The notes: a model not told the origin generated them from the sequence alone. 64,000 bases of DNA from Capitella teleta (GCA_000328365.1 KB294357.1:267499-331498); one strand, 5' to 3'; shown: positions 11,719 to 25,194, counted from the first letter of the stretch. A program made the numbers and translations.

Positions 11719-12872
11719 CAGTCAAAGCTCGCAATTACGAACTCTGATATATAGAACTTCCGGTTATATGGAACTATTTTGGGAGTCCCCGCCAGATCCC
11801 TATCTTTTAACATTGCAGGTTCATCGGATAATACGAACTCCGCATTGTTCGAACTTCCGGTTTATACGAACAAAATATCCAGTCCCCTGAACACAGATCA
11901 CTCCTGCTATTACGAACTCACAATAGGAAAGTTCTACAATATCCGCTCATCAAGCTATTTTTGACTGTTTACGAGTCGATTCCTCGCTCGTCTTGCTTCG
12001 CTGATGATATTTCACACCTATTTGATATCAAAGCAGAAATGCGCGAATCGCGGGAGCTGCTGATTTCAAAGTGCTTCCACCTTTGTCTAGAACAAAAGGC
12101 AAAATAAACAATCAAGCAAGCCGTTAAATAAACTGTTATCAGAGAATAACGCACACAGCCTATACAACGTAGGCGAATACCAGACTACGAGTAGGCTGCA
12201 TGTAGCCTACATTCTGCTCATGTCAGCGTGAATCAAGACAGCAGATATGCTACTATTATACAAGTGAATCAGGGCTAAGAACAGAGATTGGCAGTGGAGC
12301 AGTTCGCAAGTGCTCTACTAAGGTGCAGTTTTTTCATCTCCCTTGCATCAATTACCTAACAATTAAGCAGACAGTACAAGCACCATTCAGTGCGTAGTGC
12401 TAACTGGGTGTCATATGTTGCCTCTCTTGCTGATCAAAGTCGAGATCTCACCATGAAGTTCATAAACTTAAAGTTTTTAAATAGTATCATACAATGAACA
12501 CGGTTTACACCTGATTCTGTGTTCGTGCTGACAAATAAGTATAATTATATTATTAGAACAGCTTTAAAGTGAAAAGTCTTAAAATTGACATTTATATTAT
12601 AGAAATATATCTCAGTACAACAATGCGATTAGGGTATACTCATTTAGTGTTGTAGTGAGGTATTTCACATTATCATAAAATTATAAATCATGCTCTATTA
12701 TCTTAATTTCGATCGTGAAAGAAGACATGCTGATTGTGACGTAACTGCACGAATCATAACGTATTTACAATATTGGAGAAATATATTTTATGTTCTCCTC
12801 ATATATTGAACTGCTGATATTATGAACTATTTTTATGAACCCTAAAGGTTCGTAATAACAAGCTTTGACTTA
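11719..12872. mobile_element. pogo/Tigger-like non-autonomous DNA transposon
   Basis: The left end CAGTCAAAGCTCGCAATTACGAAC and the right end (reverse strand AAGTCAAAGCTTGTTATTACGAAC) match over about 20 of 24 bases. TA flanks the left end and TTAA follows the right. Repeated GAACTTCCGG and ACGAACT words near the left end are typical of pogo/Tigger termini. About 1.15 kb with no credible transposase, so probably a deletion derivative. Confidence 0.6.
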
Positions 12873-14454
12873 ATGCAGAGACCTTCTTAATTAATGCAGA
12901 AACTCATATTACTTAATAAATATAAATTGAATAATATGACATTAGCATTATCGATTTGTGGGACCCTGTGATTTGTATGGACCACATTAAAAGGAGCCAT
13001 TATGGTGTATAGTCCAAGAGGTCCCGTAATCAAGCGCAATGGAAAGAATCCTCTCTCTCAAGGAGAGGCATGTCGAAACCAATGAGCTCTTTATAATGCT
13101 GCCATTTGGGATGCACTATAGGGCCAAGGACACAAAGCAACGAAAGAACTGCATAATTATATACTCAGGAGTCGAGTCCCTTCTTTTAGTACCAAGAAGA
13201 CGCAACCCGAATAAAAACAATCACGCACCATTTAAATAAAAAGAATTCTCACCACAGCTTCAATCAAAATAATATCATAATTTCAAAGTAATTAATATTA
13301 TCCACCTACATTATTGTGGGGGTTGGGGTGGGGAGCGCATGAAGTGAACTACATAGTTCTACGTCTATATACCAAACACGTCTCAGCAAAACATGGTGCA
13401 ATGAGTAAGTTCTGACTGCAGTCAGTCACAATATCCTCATAAATAATGAGACATTCCTGAGGCGCACACTGAACCTACGAAGTGCATTCAGTAACTGTCC
13501 TCACATAACATTGTATTGTGATTTCACTATTAACAGGGAGCGCGTAGACATGGATAATTCTTGGTGCAGCAGCATTATGGAATCGATAAATAATCTACTT
13601 GACCGAAAAAAAATCTCCGAGTTATCAAATACACGAGGTCTCTATCGTCAAATGCATGCCGTAGATCAGGCGCTTTCATTTGGATATCAAGGATGTCTGA
13701 CTTAGTGCATGGAAAGTACGCGCACCCAATCTATCTAAGATGCAACATATTAAGGTCTAGCTGATATATGTATTCCAGAGGATATGCTTTTGATCTGTTG
13801 ATCTCTGTGATAGTTCGGCACCCACTCACTCCCCATAAAGACTAGTATAATAGACGTATATATACTACATGTAGTCTTGCATAGCGGGCAGAATCATTTA
13901 AAAACATCAAAAGGAAATTGGCGTCTGATCTGGCTGTTTGCGACCGGTGCAACCATTTTCACCTTCTGTGTGAAAAAGTTCGTCGATCTGGAAAGGAATC
14001 GCAATTTATGTAGTAATGACACTTCACCTTTCCAAGATTTATTTTTTGAAATAAGAGGAAAAATGCGAACATAACAGTCCTAACTGACGGGTTCTATTCG
14101 GTCGACATATTCTTGGTAAATTCGACTCGTTGTTTTGAAAATGAATGATGTATTTTGTGTGGATATCAATCATATCATCAAAATCATATATTAGGTGGGA
14201 TTCTATAAGCGATCCAATATAATATACAAGTAAGGATACCTTTTTTTGAATTAAAACGATAAAGACTATAAAAATAGACAAAAACGATCAATTAATTATG
14301 CGCTAGTTCTGATAGCGATGTAATCCCGGCCAAACAATCATACGATTTTTTCTTCGTCTTACAAGTGGGAATAATGGTATCTAGCTATATTATAGGGAGG
14401 CCGATAGGTGTTTGTTAAAGCCCTTGTGGGGGCTAAGGCCAATCGGGCAGTCAA

Positions 14455-14910
14455 TTAAATACTTTTACACGATGGTTGATGAATTTTAAAGGTTTGACCA
14501 AAATGTACAGAGGGAATTTTGGATGAAAAATCAGATGAAAAGTTTGTTTAGGCGAAAACGTGAACTTGAAATGGGATTTGGCTTTGACGGCTCTGTATCG
14601 TCTGTCAAATGGCAATCGTTGAAAGGTGTAGTGCAGCGGGTGAAGGGGTTCGCGGATGGTCTTCTTGATCAGTATGATTCTGTTTTTTTTTTTGGTGATG
14701 TGATACTTCTCCAGGGTACACAATGGAGTTCATGATTTTGCCGGTGATTCTTTCAACACGGCTTAGGTTGTTTCGGTCGCTGGCGCTCCAAGTCTTTCCA
14801 TGTTCTTTATCACTAAGGAGTGGAGGTTTTTTTGGACCCAGGAACGACGGTTGGGCATTTCTATAAAGTGGACACGTAGCTCTCATCGAGTGATCGGTTG
14901 AAGAGGCCAT
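14455..14910 (-). mobile_element. LINE fragment, C-terminal end of the reverse transcriptase ORF
   Basis: The reverse strand contains SDRNNLSRVERITGKIMNS, then HPLHYTFQRLPFDRRYRAVK in another frame. Together these recall the RLxxVVxxAxKIxG and DPSHPLxxEFxLLPSGRRYR signatures at the end of CR1/Rex-type LINE ORF2. The frame changes in the T-run around 14683-14693, so the copy is dead. Confidence 0.65.
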
Positions 14911-16048
14911 GAAGCGAAAACAGGCGCAAAGTCTTATGCACAGGTCGATCTTCAGTAGAGGGCGAGAGAAGTCATCGAATCATTGAGCCCTGTCTTGCTT
15001 GATTCTTACAAACACTTTCCTACGTCCTCCTTTATGATTATGACATAATCTCCATTATATAATATTAATTTTGTTCTCAAATTCTTAGTACTCCCCTGGA
15101 AGCTTTTCAAAACCGAATATACATATAATTATGAAATGCTATTCCGACCAAAAATTCACTGATTGAGTGATCCTAGTAGCCATGTGGATGAAACACATGC
15201 TGGCCACATCCGAGGGGTGTGTTATGATGTCTTGTGCTGGACGATAAACAGCAGCATGGTCATTTTTCCATCTTCTTCGCCAATAAATAGCTTCTTGGTC
15301 TTTTCAATACAACTCGGCAACAGATATGACTTCTGTTTGTTTTTCCGTAATGGTTAATGTATTCAACTAGCTTCGGAACGCATCACTCCGATCATCAGAA
15401 CCCAGTACATGTATATGAATAACACGAATCAGAGTTTAAGGCAATGGGGAGCATAATGAACATTATGTACTTTGGGGGAAAGTCCAGAAAAGAATACTTC
15501 GTTGTATCACAACTAAACTTTAAAGAAATCAACTTCATCCAACGCCCCTAATGTTATATGGGATACTAGAACACTAGAATTTCACGCTTCCATTGAGAAT
15601 CAATTAAAGCAAATCTCTCAGGCATAGAGGTCATTGGGTGAAAGTAAAGCCATTGATTATTCCACCTGCAATCATAGACGCAGTCAATTCTATTTGCTGT
15701 GAAAGATTTGAGTCGGATCGAAAATTAGAGGATCATCAGCGTTTGATCTTCTGTCTGCGACACACACATTACAACAGAACCTGGATATCCAAAAACACTA
15801 AAATGTGACGCATTCTTCCCAAATCACAATCAATGCAAATTACACACGCGTTTGATAACACGCAGCCGTATCTATAATTGATTCGGATGGTGATATGATT
15901 GACCATATTCGGTGTGGAAGTTTGACATAGAAAGGTTACGTAATTGTGATCCTGCAGTGCTTAGCGACCAATCTATTGATAATGCATGAATATATTCACA
16001 GAGTGACGAGTGAATTTCAAACCGGGATTTTGAGTTCGCACCAACGCT

Positions 16049-19000
16049 ATGACTGAGCCGGGTAGACCAGGCGTGGTAGATTGGTGAGTATACGTAAGGG
16101 TTATAATAATTGTGATGTTTTGATAGATTTAGAATCTCAAATTTAGGATTGATGGTCTAATTTTAATAATTATTGCATTGCTTGCTTGAATATTGCTTTT
16201 TTGATCTGTGTCGATTAGAGTGTGTGCTTGTACAACGGGCCTGTTGTTCCGAATGTTGATATAACAAGCAAACGAGATTAGAATAAGTATTAACAATTAG
16301 CAATTAACAATTAACAATTGTGTTGAATGTTACCAATATACGAGATAAAGAATAATTGGGGCACATTTTCAGTTTGCAATTTAATCCTGATGAAAACTTG
16401 TGTTCTGTGTTTTGTCAATTTTGCAGATATAGAACATTATAGAACACTATGGCTTTATTTCTTTAGTTAAATGCTTTGCAGATATAGAACATTATGGCTT
16501 TATTTCTTTAGTTAAATGCTTTGCAGATATAGAACATNNNNNNNNNNNNNNNNNNNNNNNNNNNNNNNNNNNNNNNNNNNNNNNNNNTTAATGCTTTGCT
16601 ATATTCTAACATTCAAACTGTGCTACCAGACACACTCTTAAAGTGTACATATTTACAATAATAAACATATGAATAGATTAGAGTGATGGTAATTCGGATC
16701 AAAGCTTAATCCGACCAGCATTCAGTATTGACAGATCCACTCAGCTCTTAAGTGGAGGTTAAATGATTTGCTGAAATATTATGTATACGTAGCTGATATC
16801 GGAGGAAAGAGTAAGAAATAGAAAAACTGGAAAATAAATAAATATATAAATAGTAAAAATAGCAAAATATGAAAATGGTCAGGCGTCATCATTCGAAAGT
16901 CGACACGGTCGTCAAAACCCCAATGAAAGTTAAGGGCGGATCATAGTCTTTCTTTTCTAGGAAGCTTTGTTGAAACTGGGTACAATAAATGGTCATTGCC
17001 TTGGTATCATTACAATTCTTAATTATATATTTAATTCCCTCTTGATTTCATTTCTTGTTGAGTTCTTCTCTTTTCACAGGAAAACCCAAACAAGGGCACA
17101 AAAGGAGTATGAACACGTCAATAGTTCTTTCGAGGTGAGTCAATGCTGTGTTTATGAATTCTTTATCGTTTGCTAATATTTAGCTAACAATGAAAATCTT
17201 TGGTCATGCGGTTGACCATGGTGGCCGAAATTGCGACTTTCCTGCTCTGGGAATTCTCCCTTTGAATTGGGAACCTAAACATTGTTTGTTTATGTCATGA
17301 ATAATGTTAATAACTTGGTTATCATTCGGTGAATATGGCGTGTTTTCTATTTAAATATTTGTCTTAGTTTATTCTGAGGTTTGTTTATAATCTACATAAT
17401 AGATACATCCAATTGTGCACAGTTAGTGTTATGATAATACTCTATCTGAGTCTCGGGCTTTTTTTGACCTACGCTATAATATCGCCAAGGCTCTATGCGT
17501 CGAGGTCATTTACTCAGCTCGGCCTATGCTATGCTATGCTATACAGGGTGATTCATCAATATATTAACATTATTTGGGGACTTTTCAATGTTACAAAAAG
17601 TGTTCTTTTCAAAAATGCTCTTTTCTGTTAAAGCGCTTTATCATGTCTATGTACCCCAAACTAATTATTCTTTTTAATTAGAGGATTCATTTATAAACCA
17701 ATACCTGCGTTTTATTTTGTCATTTTTATCTCCAAATAAATATTCCCGAAATACTGAATTACCGACACGCCTCGCATCGCACATTCGTGGTTCAGCTTAG
17801 AACATGAGAAACTGTAAACAAGCATACACAATGGCGTTATCGCCAAATATGCGGTCTCAAATCAAAACCTTTAGAATTGTTTATGTATTTTTAATAACCA
17901 TGCGTAAAATTCAAAATTTTGTTGAAGTTTATGATGCGAGAAAAACCAAATCAGGGAAATTATTGACCACACAGGAATTATCATTACAATGATTTCATAA
18001 TGCCATCTCTTCTGCATACCCATGAGAGCCTTGGGTTCGAAGCTTTATTGTTTTTGAGGGGGCAACTTTTGACAATTGGGACCTGATCGTGTAATAATTG
18101 TCAAACAATTATAATTTGCATCGTGTAAAATGATTCAGATTACCCCATCAACTGTTGATGGTAAATAAAACTTTTGTTCATTTTGCGTTTTTTTATGTAT
18201 CGTGCAAAGGAATAATTTATTAACATACCATACTGAGAAAGTGAGTGAGTGATGGGGTTTTACGGCTCCACCCAACCCATTCGGGTGATACGGGCGCCAG
18301 AACAGAAGGCCCGGGACCGGGGTTTCCCTCTACTCTTATCGATAAATCCCAAGGGTTCTTTATCCTGCATACCACCATAGACAATAGTACACAGCGCCCG
18401 GCCTTGTTACGCAGTTGGGCAGCACTGCTGAGTCACCGAAAAAATACGATTGTAATTCACAATCATAACGCACGGTCGGTATTGGAATGCAGACAGCGGT
18501 TTAACCCACTGTGCTATTCGGTGTCATACTAACAAACGTCCATACATACAAGTCTCCTCACTTCAGATGTGCAGATTGTATCAAATTGAACATAATGTTG
18601 CTGACACATAAAAAAATAACAATAAATTCTGTCCGTTCTGCAGCCATCATATGGGAAGAAGATGCATATGTACACATGTAGGCTTGGAAGGATATTTTAC
18701 CGCTCGAAGAGTGAGTCGAAGGAGAGTGGTTCGGACTATCATGATGCAAAAACACAGCGTCGTTTCGTAATAGTTATAAGATTATTTTGAGAAGAAAGCT
18801 AAACCGAAAGACATGTTAGTATAGTTAAGAGGTTACTCTAACTATAAATGGTAAATATGACATTTTTATTATCATTATACACACTCTAACTATAAATGAT
18901 ATAGATGATATTTTGGGATGTATATCGCGGTTTCAGAGACAATAGCTGTTTTGTGCCACATCAAAATATCCTCATATACTGCATGTGAATAGACTAATGA

Positions 19001-19529
19001 ATCACCATCTATATACATTATACATGTATGTGATTTCTCACTAGTCTACTACATGTACAATAAATTAACTCTCTTCTTCTCACAGACCATAAATCACCAA
19101 CCGGCCGATTACTTCATCTCCCTGGATTGGGTATCAGAGAAAGGCGACCCCACCACTCCATTCCAGGCACGTCGATTCCGACCCTGGGCGTACGAGTTCC
19201 AGGGAGCCAGATACTGGCCGTTGGGGACTGGCGAGAGAGTTGGCACTCAGGCAATAGAACAATCACCACCTCTACAAGTTCCAGTGCAAGTTCCTGTCCA
19301 GGTGCCAGTTGAAACTGCCAGGTCAGCAGAATACTATGGTGAACCCCAAGCTGCATACTCCAGATACACAAGAATTCCGCCCAACTTCCACGCCCTGTGG
19401 CAGCCAAAAGGTCTGTCATCCAGGAATGGACTTCAACAGCTGGTTTCATCCAAACGTGAGGCTGCGCAGTGGAACCCCGATCTGTACATGACGTCATCCG
19501 CGAGACTGCAAACCAATGAACACCGTTAG
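16049..19529 (+). CDS. Unrecognised 177-residue protein, three exons
   Basis: Exons are 16049-16083, 17080-17134 and 19086-19529, with GT-AG junctions and phases 2 then 0 closing exactly. The protein starts MTEPGRPGVVDW, then a charged helix-like stretch (KTQTRAQKEYEHVNSSFE). A Trp/Pro/Tyr-rich body follows (DYFISLDWVSEKGDP, ARRFRPWAYEFQGARYWPLG), with a VPVQVPVQVPVE triplet and a tail ending YMTSSARLQTNEHR. There is no signal peptide, membrane segment or known domain. Small, basic, aromatic/Pro-rich proteins of this kind include axonemal and sperm microtubule inner proteins, but I cannot assign a family. AATAAA at 19654-19659 is a fitting poly(A) signal. A SINE lies in intron 2, and a sequence gap in intron 1. 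Confidence 0.7.
16424..16600. repeat. 45-bp tandem repeat containing an assembly gap
   Basis: A unit starting AGATATAGAACATTATGGC and ending ATGCTTTGC repeats about twice, then runs into 50 N (16538-16587), then resumes at TTAATGCTTTGC. The gap probably hides more units. Confidence 0.85.
18240..18535 (-). repeat. tRNA-derived SINE, copy 2
   Basis: Reverse strand: the head AGCACAGTGGGTTAAACCGC is A-box-like. The body contains AACTGCGTAACAAGGCC and GGCGCTGTGTACTATTG, matching copy 1, and the end AACCCCGGTCCCGGGCC resembles copy 3. The B box is degraded. In intron 2 of the unknown gene. Confidence 0.6.
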
Positions 19530-20652
19530 GAGTGTCGATGTCAGACTTGTTCATAGATGTTGAATTCGATTCTTTGAAGCACCAAGAGTTGTGGGTGCAT
19601 CAATTACAATCAATATTATTATCCATCTCGTTATGCCACATTGTCATTGGTTTAATAAAGCATTTGTTAATCTCAGTGTATGATGTCTATAGTGGTAAAC
19701 CACGATTGTAAATCTCGCTCCCATTGTGGTGAATTCAAGGATGCTTTTAAGATAATGGTCTACGTCTCTCTTTACACACGAGGCACACGTAATTAGTTGA
19801 AGGATGGCAGGAAATGAATACTACATTGTATTTCTGAGGAGCCTCAGATTCTGAGTGCATTATTAACTTGATGACGTCACAGACTAATTTTTAAATTGCT
19901 CAGTGCAAGTAAGTGAAATTATAACGTATCAAGTCGACGGAAGAGGATTATAGCCTTTATATAGGGAAGGGCCGGAGTTACCAAAAGCTCAAAACAATGC
20001 AAAAAGATATCATATACGAGATGGTGCGGTATTTATACACAGTTGCTAATTGTTTTCTATCATTAGTTTCTTTTTGAAGGATGCAAAGACAGAAAAAGGA
20101 GATAAGTTCTACTATTTTGTGCGGTGACAATAATCCTTAATGGTCTACTAACTGCACTCAGAACAAGGTCGTGTGTTTTAACTTTTTACTTTCTAAGAGT
20201 TCCAAGAAGAAGAAAACACGGTTAATTGACTTTCGATAAACAGGCGGGCAACATGTGTATTGTCTTTCAAAACTTGACTGCAATTTAAGTGCAATTATGA
20301 AGCCAAGTGAGTGCTCAAAAAATCCTCAAAGCCAAGAGTTTAAGATTTGTCTCAAATGGAGCATTCAGCAGAAAATCCACTTATATCCTAAGCGCATTCA
20401 ATCAAAAAAGCAAGACTTGCTGCACGTGCAACTTGTGGCTACTTCACAATGGGATGTGTATTGCATGTTATGTCTATAACAAATAGGATAACTTCATTGA
20501 GCTGTGAATTATTTTAAGCACAAATTAACTATCTAGTTATTATATTATGCTAAAACGCATTTCTATGAAAACCAGGGGTAAGCTACTGATTCTGAACATT
20601 GATCCAGGCATTGGAGGGAGGCTGTGAGTTGAATTCAAAATCCCAATTGGCC

Positions 20653-20877
20653 ATGACGAAGTCTCATAGAGGCGAGATGGCCTCCGCCTACTGTGACGTA
20701 AGAAAACCCGAAAAAGACCGAAGTCAAATCCCAAGTCGTGATGACTTTTCCGCAGTGTACAACAGAGAACAGAAATGGAGATTCCACGCACCAGTAAGAG
20801 TTCAATCCAACAGAAAACTCCTTGTAATTATAGCTCACAGTATGCATCCCACAGACTTTAAGAACATGTATTATTAA
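20653..20877 (+). CDS. Orphan exon-like ORF, 74 codons
   Basis: The ATG at 20653 opens MTKSHRGEMASAYCDVRKPE, with balanced, charged composition. After KWRFHAP a good donor (GTAAGA at 20794) could end an exon, or the frame can run to a stop at 20877. The part before the donor looks coding, the part after does not. No partner exon was found downstream, and no family is recognised. Confidence 0.25.
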   Translation: MTKSHRGEMASAYCDVRKPEKDRSQIPSRDDFSAVYNREQKWRFHAPVRVQSNRKLLVIIAHSMHPTDFKNMYY

Positions 20878-23800
20878 TAGGAAATGAACATAACCTTTTG
20901 ACCCCTGCTAAAACACAAAACACACCGGATGACCATCAAATGGAAACAGGAGTTCATCAGAAACAGGATATAAGTCTTCCTTCCTGGTAGCTCCTGAAGA
21001 TGTTCTTTGATCATTCATGGTTGATCTGTAGCTGGTCGTTATACGCACAAGCATTGGCCTCAACAGTGGAACACAATGGTTCCCAATTATGTAATGCCCG
21101 AGGACAGTGGCATGGAGAATCTCTCTTTGATTGGGCAGGTCTTTGATATCATATCCAGGATGTTATGCGTTCTATTGGCTGTTGCTGTTATACGGATTTG
21201 CCGTATAACAGGATTCCTGAATTTGAGGCTTGAACCGCCAGCTTTTGTCGACAAAAATAAAGAGAACCAGTATAAGTTTACGACGAAAGCGTGTCAATCC
21301 CAATCAACAATAAAACGCCACAACAACAGGTTTGTGGCGATTTAAGTGAATGTTCAGAATTCAAATGTCTTTGGTTAGACACGGATGTGACTCCCTTGTT
21401 CACTTTTTCTTGTGGTGCCGTTTTTACACGCCACATCCAGTACGCATTATAGGTTGTTGTATGCCTCCTGGCTCAAGTGGTGTAGAATTTCAGACATGTG
21501 GGATATCACAGCCTAAAACTTAATAGCACACACTGTAGATACTTTCGTCTGGAGTTGAGTATTGTATGAAGCAGCTATTCTCATGAAGTGGAAGCATTTT
21601 GACATGGACACACGCTTGAATGTTTTTCTTCAAACCCTTCTCTTTATTCTGATGGATCGAAAGAAAACCGCCCTCAACCACTGGGGACTGATTCGCAATC
21701 CCTACGCTATCAAGATTCTCCCCATACGTGGCCAATCCTTAAGGCATGAATATTCTTGGAAACCCGTCTCAAGAAACAAGGGGATTTCTCTCACCGTTCT
21801 CTGTTGAACGGAGATTGAGCAATACATGAATATGCGTGTGACAAGTATATGATATACGGTTGCCTCTTAAATTATGTAAATGTCCCCTTCAATATGTCAT
21901 CTTCATCGACTATTATTTCATAGACAAGATCCAAAATATAATAAAGTCAAAGATCAATAATAAGGTCAAAATTCAATAAAACCAAAGATCAATTAGTAAG
22001 GTCAAAGATCCAGCGGCCCGCTTTCGCAGTTAAAGATATTATGCATATAAAGACCCAGGGATGATGTACGCGACAGTACGAGTGTTCACTTGCTATACAT
22101 GCAGAGTGCAGTGCAGTTAATTGGAACCCTCCCTCTATTGCAATGATGTGCTGATAATCTGATCAATGATGATGTATTACTCAACGTCACACAATCAGCA
22201 CATTGCACGCTACCCGTGGTGCAAAATTGGACACCGCGTTGCTCGTGTAATTAATTGCATTTGTAAATTGATGCTACTATCACAGTGTGTAAGCCAATTA
22301 CAAGCACTGATTATTCTTACCTTCTGGTTCATGTGTGGGTTATATGGAGTCATCACACACGTGCGTTATATTATCAAGGAGACACAAATAATCATGGCTT
22401 TGAATGGTATAATTTAACTTAAAGCTTTTATATCATTTCACTAAAGCATGAGATGGACATGCAACCGGACGTGTTACAGCCAGCATTTACTGACCTTTAA
22501 CAGAAAAATCTGTTCTACGGTTTCATGGCCACATTTTGTCTCACTGACCAAACACAATTTCTCTTTCATGTGTGTGAAATCGAGACCTTGAGAACGGGTC
22601 TGTGAGGCATGAGGAACGATTGACGGTGGACCCTGGATCCTCAGTTCTGTCATTCAATAATTTGTCCAGCTCAGCAACCACTGTGAGCAGCCCTGAACAC
22701 CTGCGCGCAATGGACTTAGTCACAAATTTATTGCGCATATGCAGTAAGATGCATTTTGGGATAGCTGGCTCAGCCTCAACGCAATTTACCCCAACACTTG
22801 AAATAGTCGTAATATTAGAGAGATTATTTATCTCTAGTATTTAATATACATTAACTGTAAGTAAATTTCCACAAATTGAGATTGGCAATTATTATTAAAT
22901 ATGAGTCTTCAATGTCTGAAGCGATGGGAAAATTGCTGCTGTTGATCAGCACTCTAGTTATATGGCGCTAAATCATTATGACCTTTTGACCCCGCACCCG
23001 AGTAGACTACAATGCATCACGCTCGGCCTTTTAGCTTATGATCTATTGACTCTCCAACCACGATGAAGCTCGGTGTTAAATTGGTCTGGGTTCGACAAAC
23101 TTTTGATTCCCAAACAGGGAAGAAATATGGCAAGTTGGTCAACCGAACAGACCTGTCTTCAAGCATTGTCAGTCACGTTAAATAAATTCCATTCCACCTA
23201 ACCTCTAATTTGAACCGTCGACCCTTCCGCAAGACTGCCATGGTCTTGACATCCTCCTATCAAGTCACATGTAAAAAGCAAAATGTTCCACTATAATATC
23301 TTTATTATATACTTGTAATTATTGTCTGAAAACTCCACATAAGCCCACTCGGCACGCAATGCGTCGAAACAGGTAAGCGCGTGTTGATATCAAGAGGTAA
23401 AGAAACAAAGGGGCTTGGTATCTACGTGTTAAACACATTTGAAGTAAAAACGTGCTTATAAAGACTGTAACAATTCTAGATTGATCAAAGGCAAATGCGT
23501 TCAAATATGAAATTATAGACCAACACTAGCTATTAATAATTTGCACGATGCTTTCAAGGCGATACATTGCCGTTTAATCTGAGCTCCATGCTGGGAAAGT
23601 GAAACTCGGAGCCCCTCGAATTGCAGCCGTGCTATCATGCGACTGATTTGCACGACCGTTAAATTAGCCATTAAATAGACGTGCTGTTGTGTTCACTTTA
23701 AAGCACGCGTGAATACAGTGAACCGATATTGAAGTTAATGTAAAAACATCGAATTTGAGTTAAGATTGAAAAAGATGGAAACACTGCGGGAAATATTGTG

Positions 23801-24155
23801 GGTAGATCAAAGAGACCGACACGATACATTGGCAGGTGAGTGTACTCACCTGTCGTTGATTTCATGACGTTGTTGAAGTTTGAATGGAAACGCGACAAAG
23901 TTGTGACATTCTGCCGTTTCCTTTGAATCTTGCTTATCTCCACATCCGGGCATAAGATAGTTCCGTGACGTCACACATACTTCGTTGTTCTGTGCCTGTC
24001 AATTACTTTGACTTACGACCCATCAGTTTACGCTCATCGCTGCCACGTGGCTGTCTCACACCATTTAATGAAGGTTCTGAAATTGGATCGGCGATTAAAA
24101 TATTCATATACGAGGGAGGCAGGGAAAGTCATTATTCAAAGTGAATTCCCCAAAA

Positions 24156-24492
24156 TGGTCCCATTGGCTCCCAGGGCGAAACCTAAAAATGGCCCGTGCT
24201 TCCAAGTTTTTTTTTTTTTAATTCTGTAGCAAATAAGGCTTATGTGGTCTGAGGAGGTAAGCCTAAGTGCTAAGTGCTACCGAGGACACACGGCTGGCTT
24301 CGAACCTCCAGAGGCCAGCGCCTAGGACGTTCGAGGCGAGCACGCTACTACTTGGCCACCATCTTTCCTTGTGGAATTCAATATAACAAGTTAATTTTAC
24401 TTTTAACAAACCTTTTTAAACTTCATTACCGCGGCGTCCGCTGAGTGTTCTGGCCACGTATAGGTTTTGCCCAGGGAGCCAAAGAGACCGTT
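24156..24492. repeat. Inverted-repeat pair around a SINE head
   Basis: The arms at about 24150-24192 (GGTCCCATTGGCTCCCAGGG) and 24455-24492 (reverse strand GGTCTCTTTGGCTCCCTGGG) match over about 40 bp. The 260 bp between them holds the SINE head at 24240-24370. Confidence 0.5.
24240..24370 (-). repeat. tRNA-derived SINE head, second type
   Basis: Reverse strand: the A-box-like TGGCCAAGTAGTAGCGTGCT and the B-box GAGGTTCGAAGCC are about 50 bases apart, as in tRNA-type Pol III promoters. The sequence after the B box differs from the copy at 4733, so it may be another family. Confidence 0.55.
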
Positions 24493-24984
24493 ATGTAATT
24501 AAGGATCCAGGAGGATTCTCTGTTACGTCTTGTGGAGCTACACTCAAGAATAATTACAATTATGACCCGAGTGTTTCTGTTGCCTCTAAGAATAAATATA
24601 AGTCGATATGTCATATGTCTATATGCTAATCAGTTATTATATGGGTGTGCATTTAATATCAGCAATCTTCATTAATTATTAATCAATTACAATAAACACA
24701 AGTGATAATGGGCAGCCTATGCTATCATTGTACAGAGGTAAACTACATTGCAATGAAAAAAGAACTCACATCAAAGAGAAAATAAAGATTAACATTCTAT
24801 TTGTTTGATCGATATAGTCATCGAATCATCGTCTTTATATGTGTAGTAATTAATGTTGTGTTCAACAAGTGGCTCAGCTGATAATGAGCGTGCAGTCAAA
24901 CTCCTATACCGTCACGAGAGCCATTTGCATAGTCAAACCATTGAGAGGACTTAATAATAAATCTATCCACTCCCCTACCCCCCC

Positions 24985-25108
24985 CAAAAAAAAAAAAAAA
25001 AAAAAAAACAAAAAAAAAACAAACGAACAAACAAAAACAAAAACAAAAACAAAAACAAAAACAAAAACAAAAACAAAAACAAAAACAAAAACAAAAACAA
25101 AAACAACA
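24985..25108. repeat. A-run and (ACAAAA)n microsatellite
   Basis: A C-run and a long A-run lead into about 15 copies of a 6-bp A5C unit. The Lys/Thr-rich open frame across it is a by-product. Confidence 0.95.
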
Positions 25109-25194
25109 AATGGAGTGTATGTTTGGCCGTAACCAGAATTTACTATGAATTCATTGTCATTTGCATGGATGAAATCACACGCGGCGGTCGGCGC

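Larger units (their letters stand above)
9815..16048. other. Gene-free stretch between transglutaminase and the unknown gene
   Basis: Apart from the transglutaminase 3' UTR, two LINE scraps and the pogo-like element, I see no coding exons. Open frames at 13039, 13511, 13877 and 15163 are short, AT-rich and show no motifs or plausible splice partners. Confidence 0.5.

Noticed and set aside
19114-19554. 146-codon reverse ORF
   Set aside because: It is the antisense shadow of the third exon of the unknown gene.
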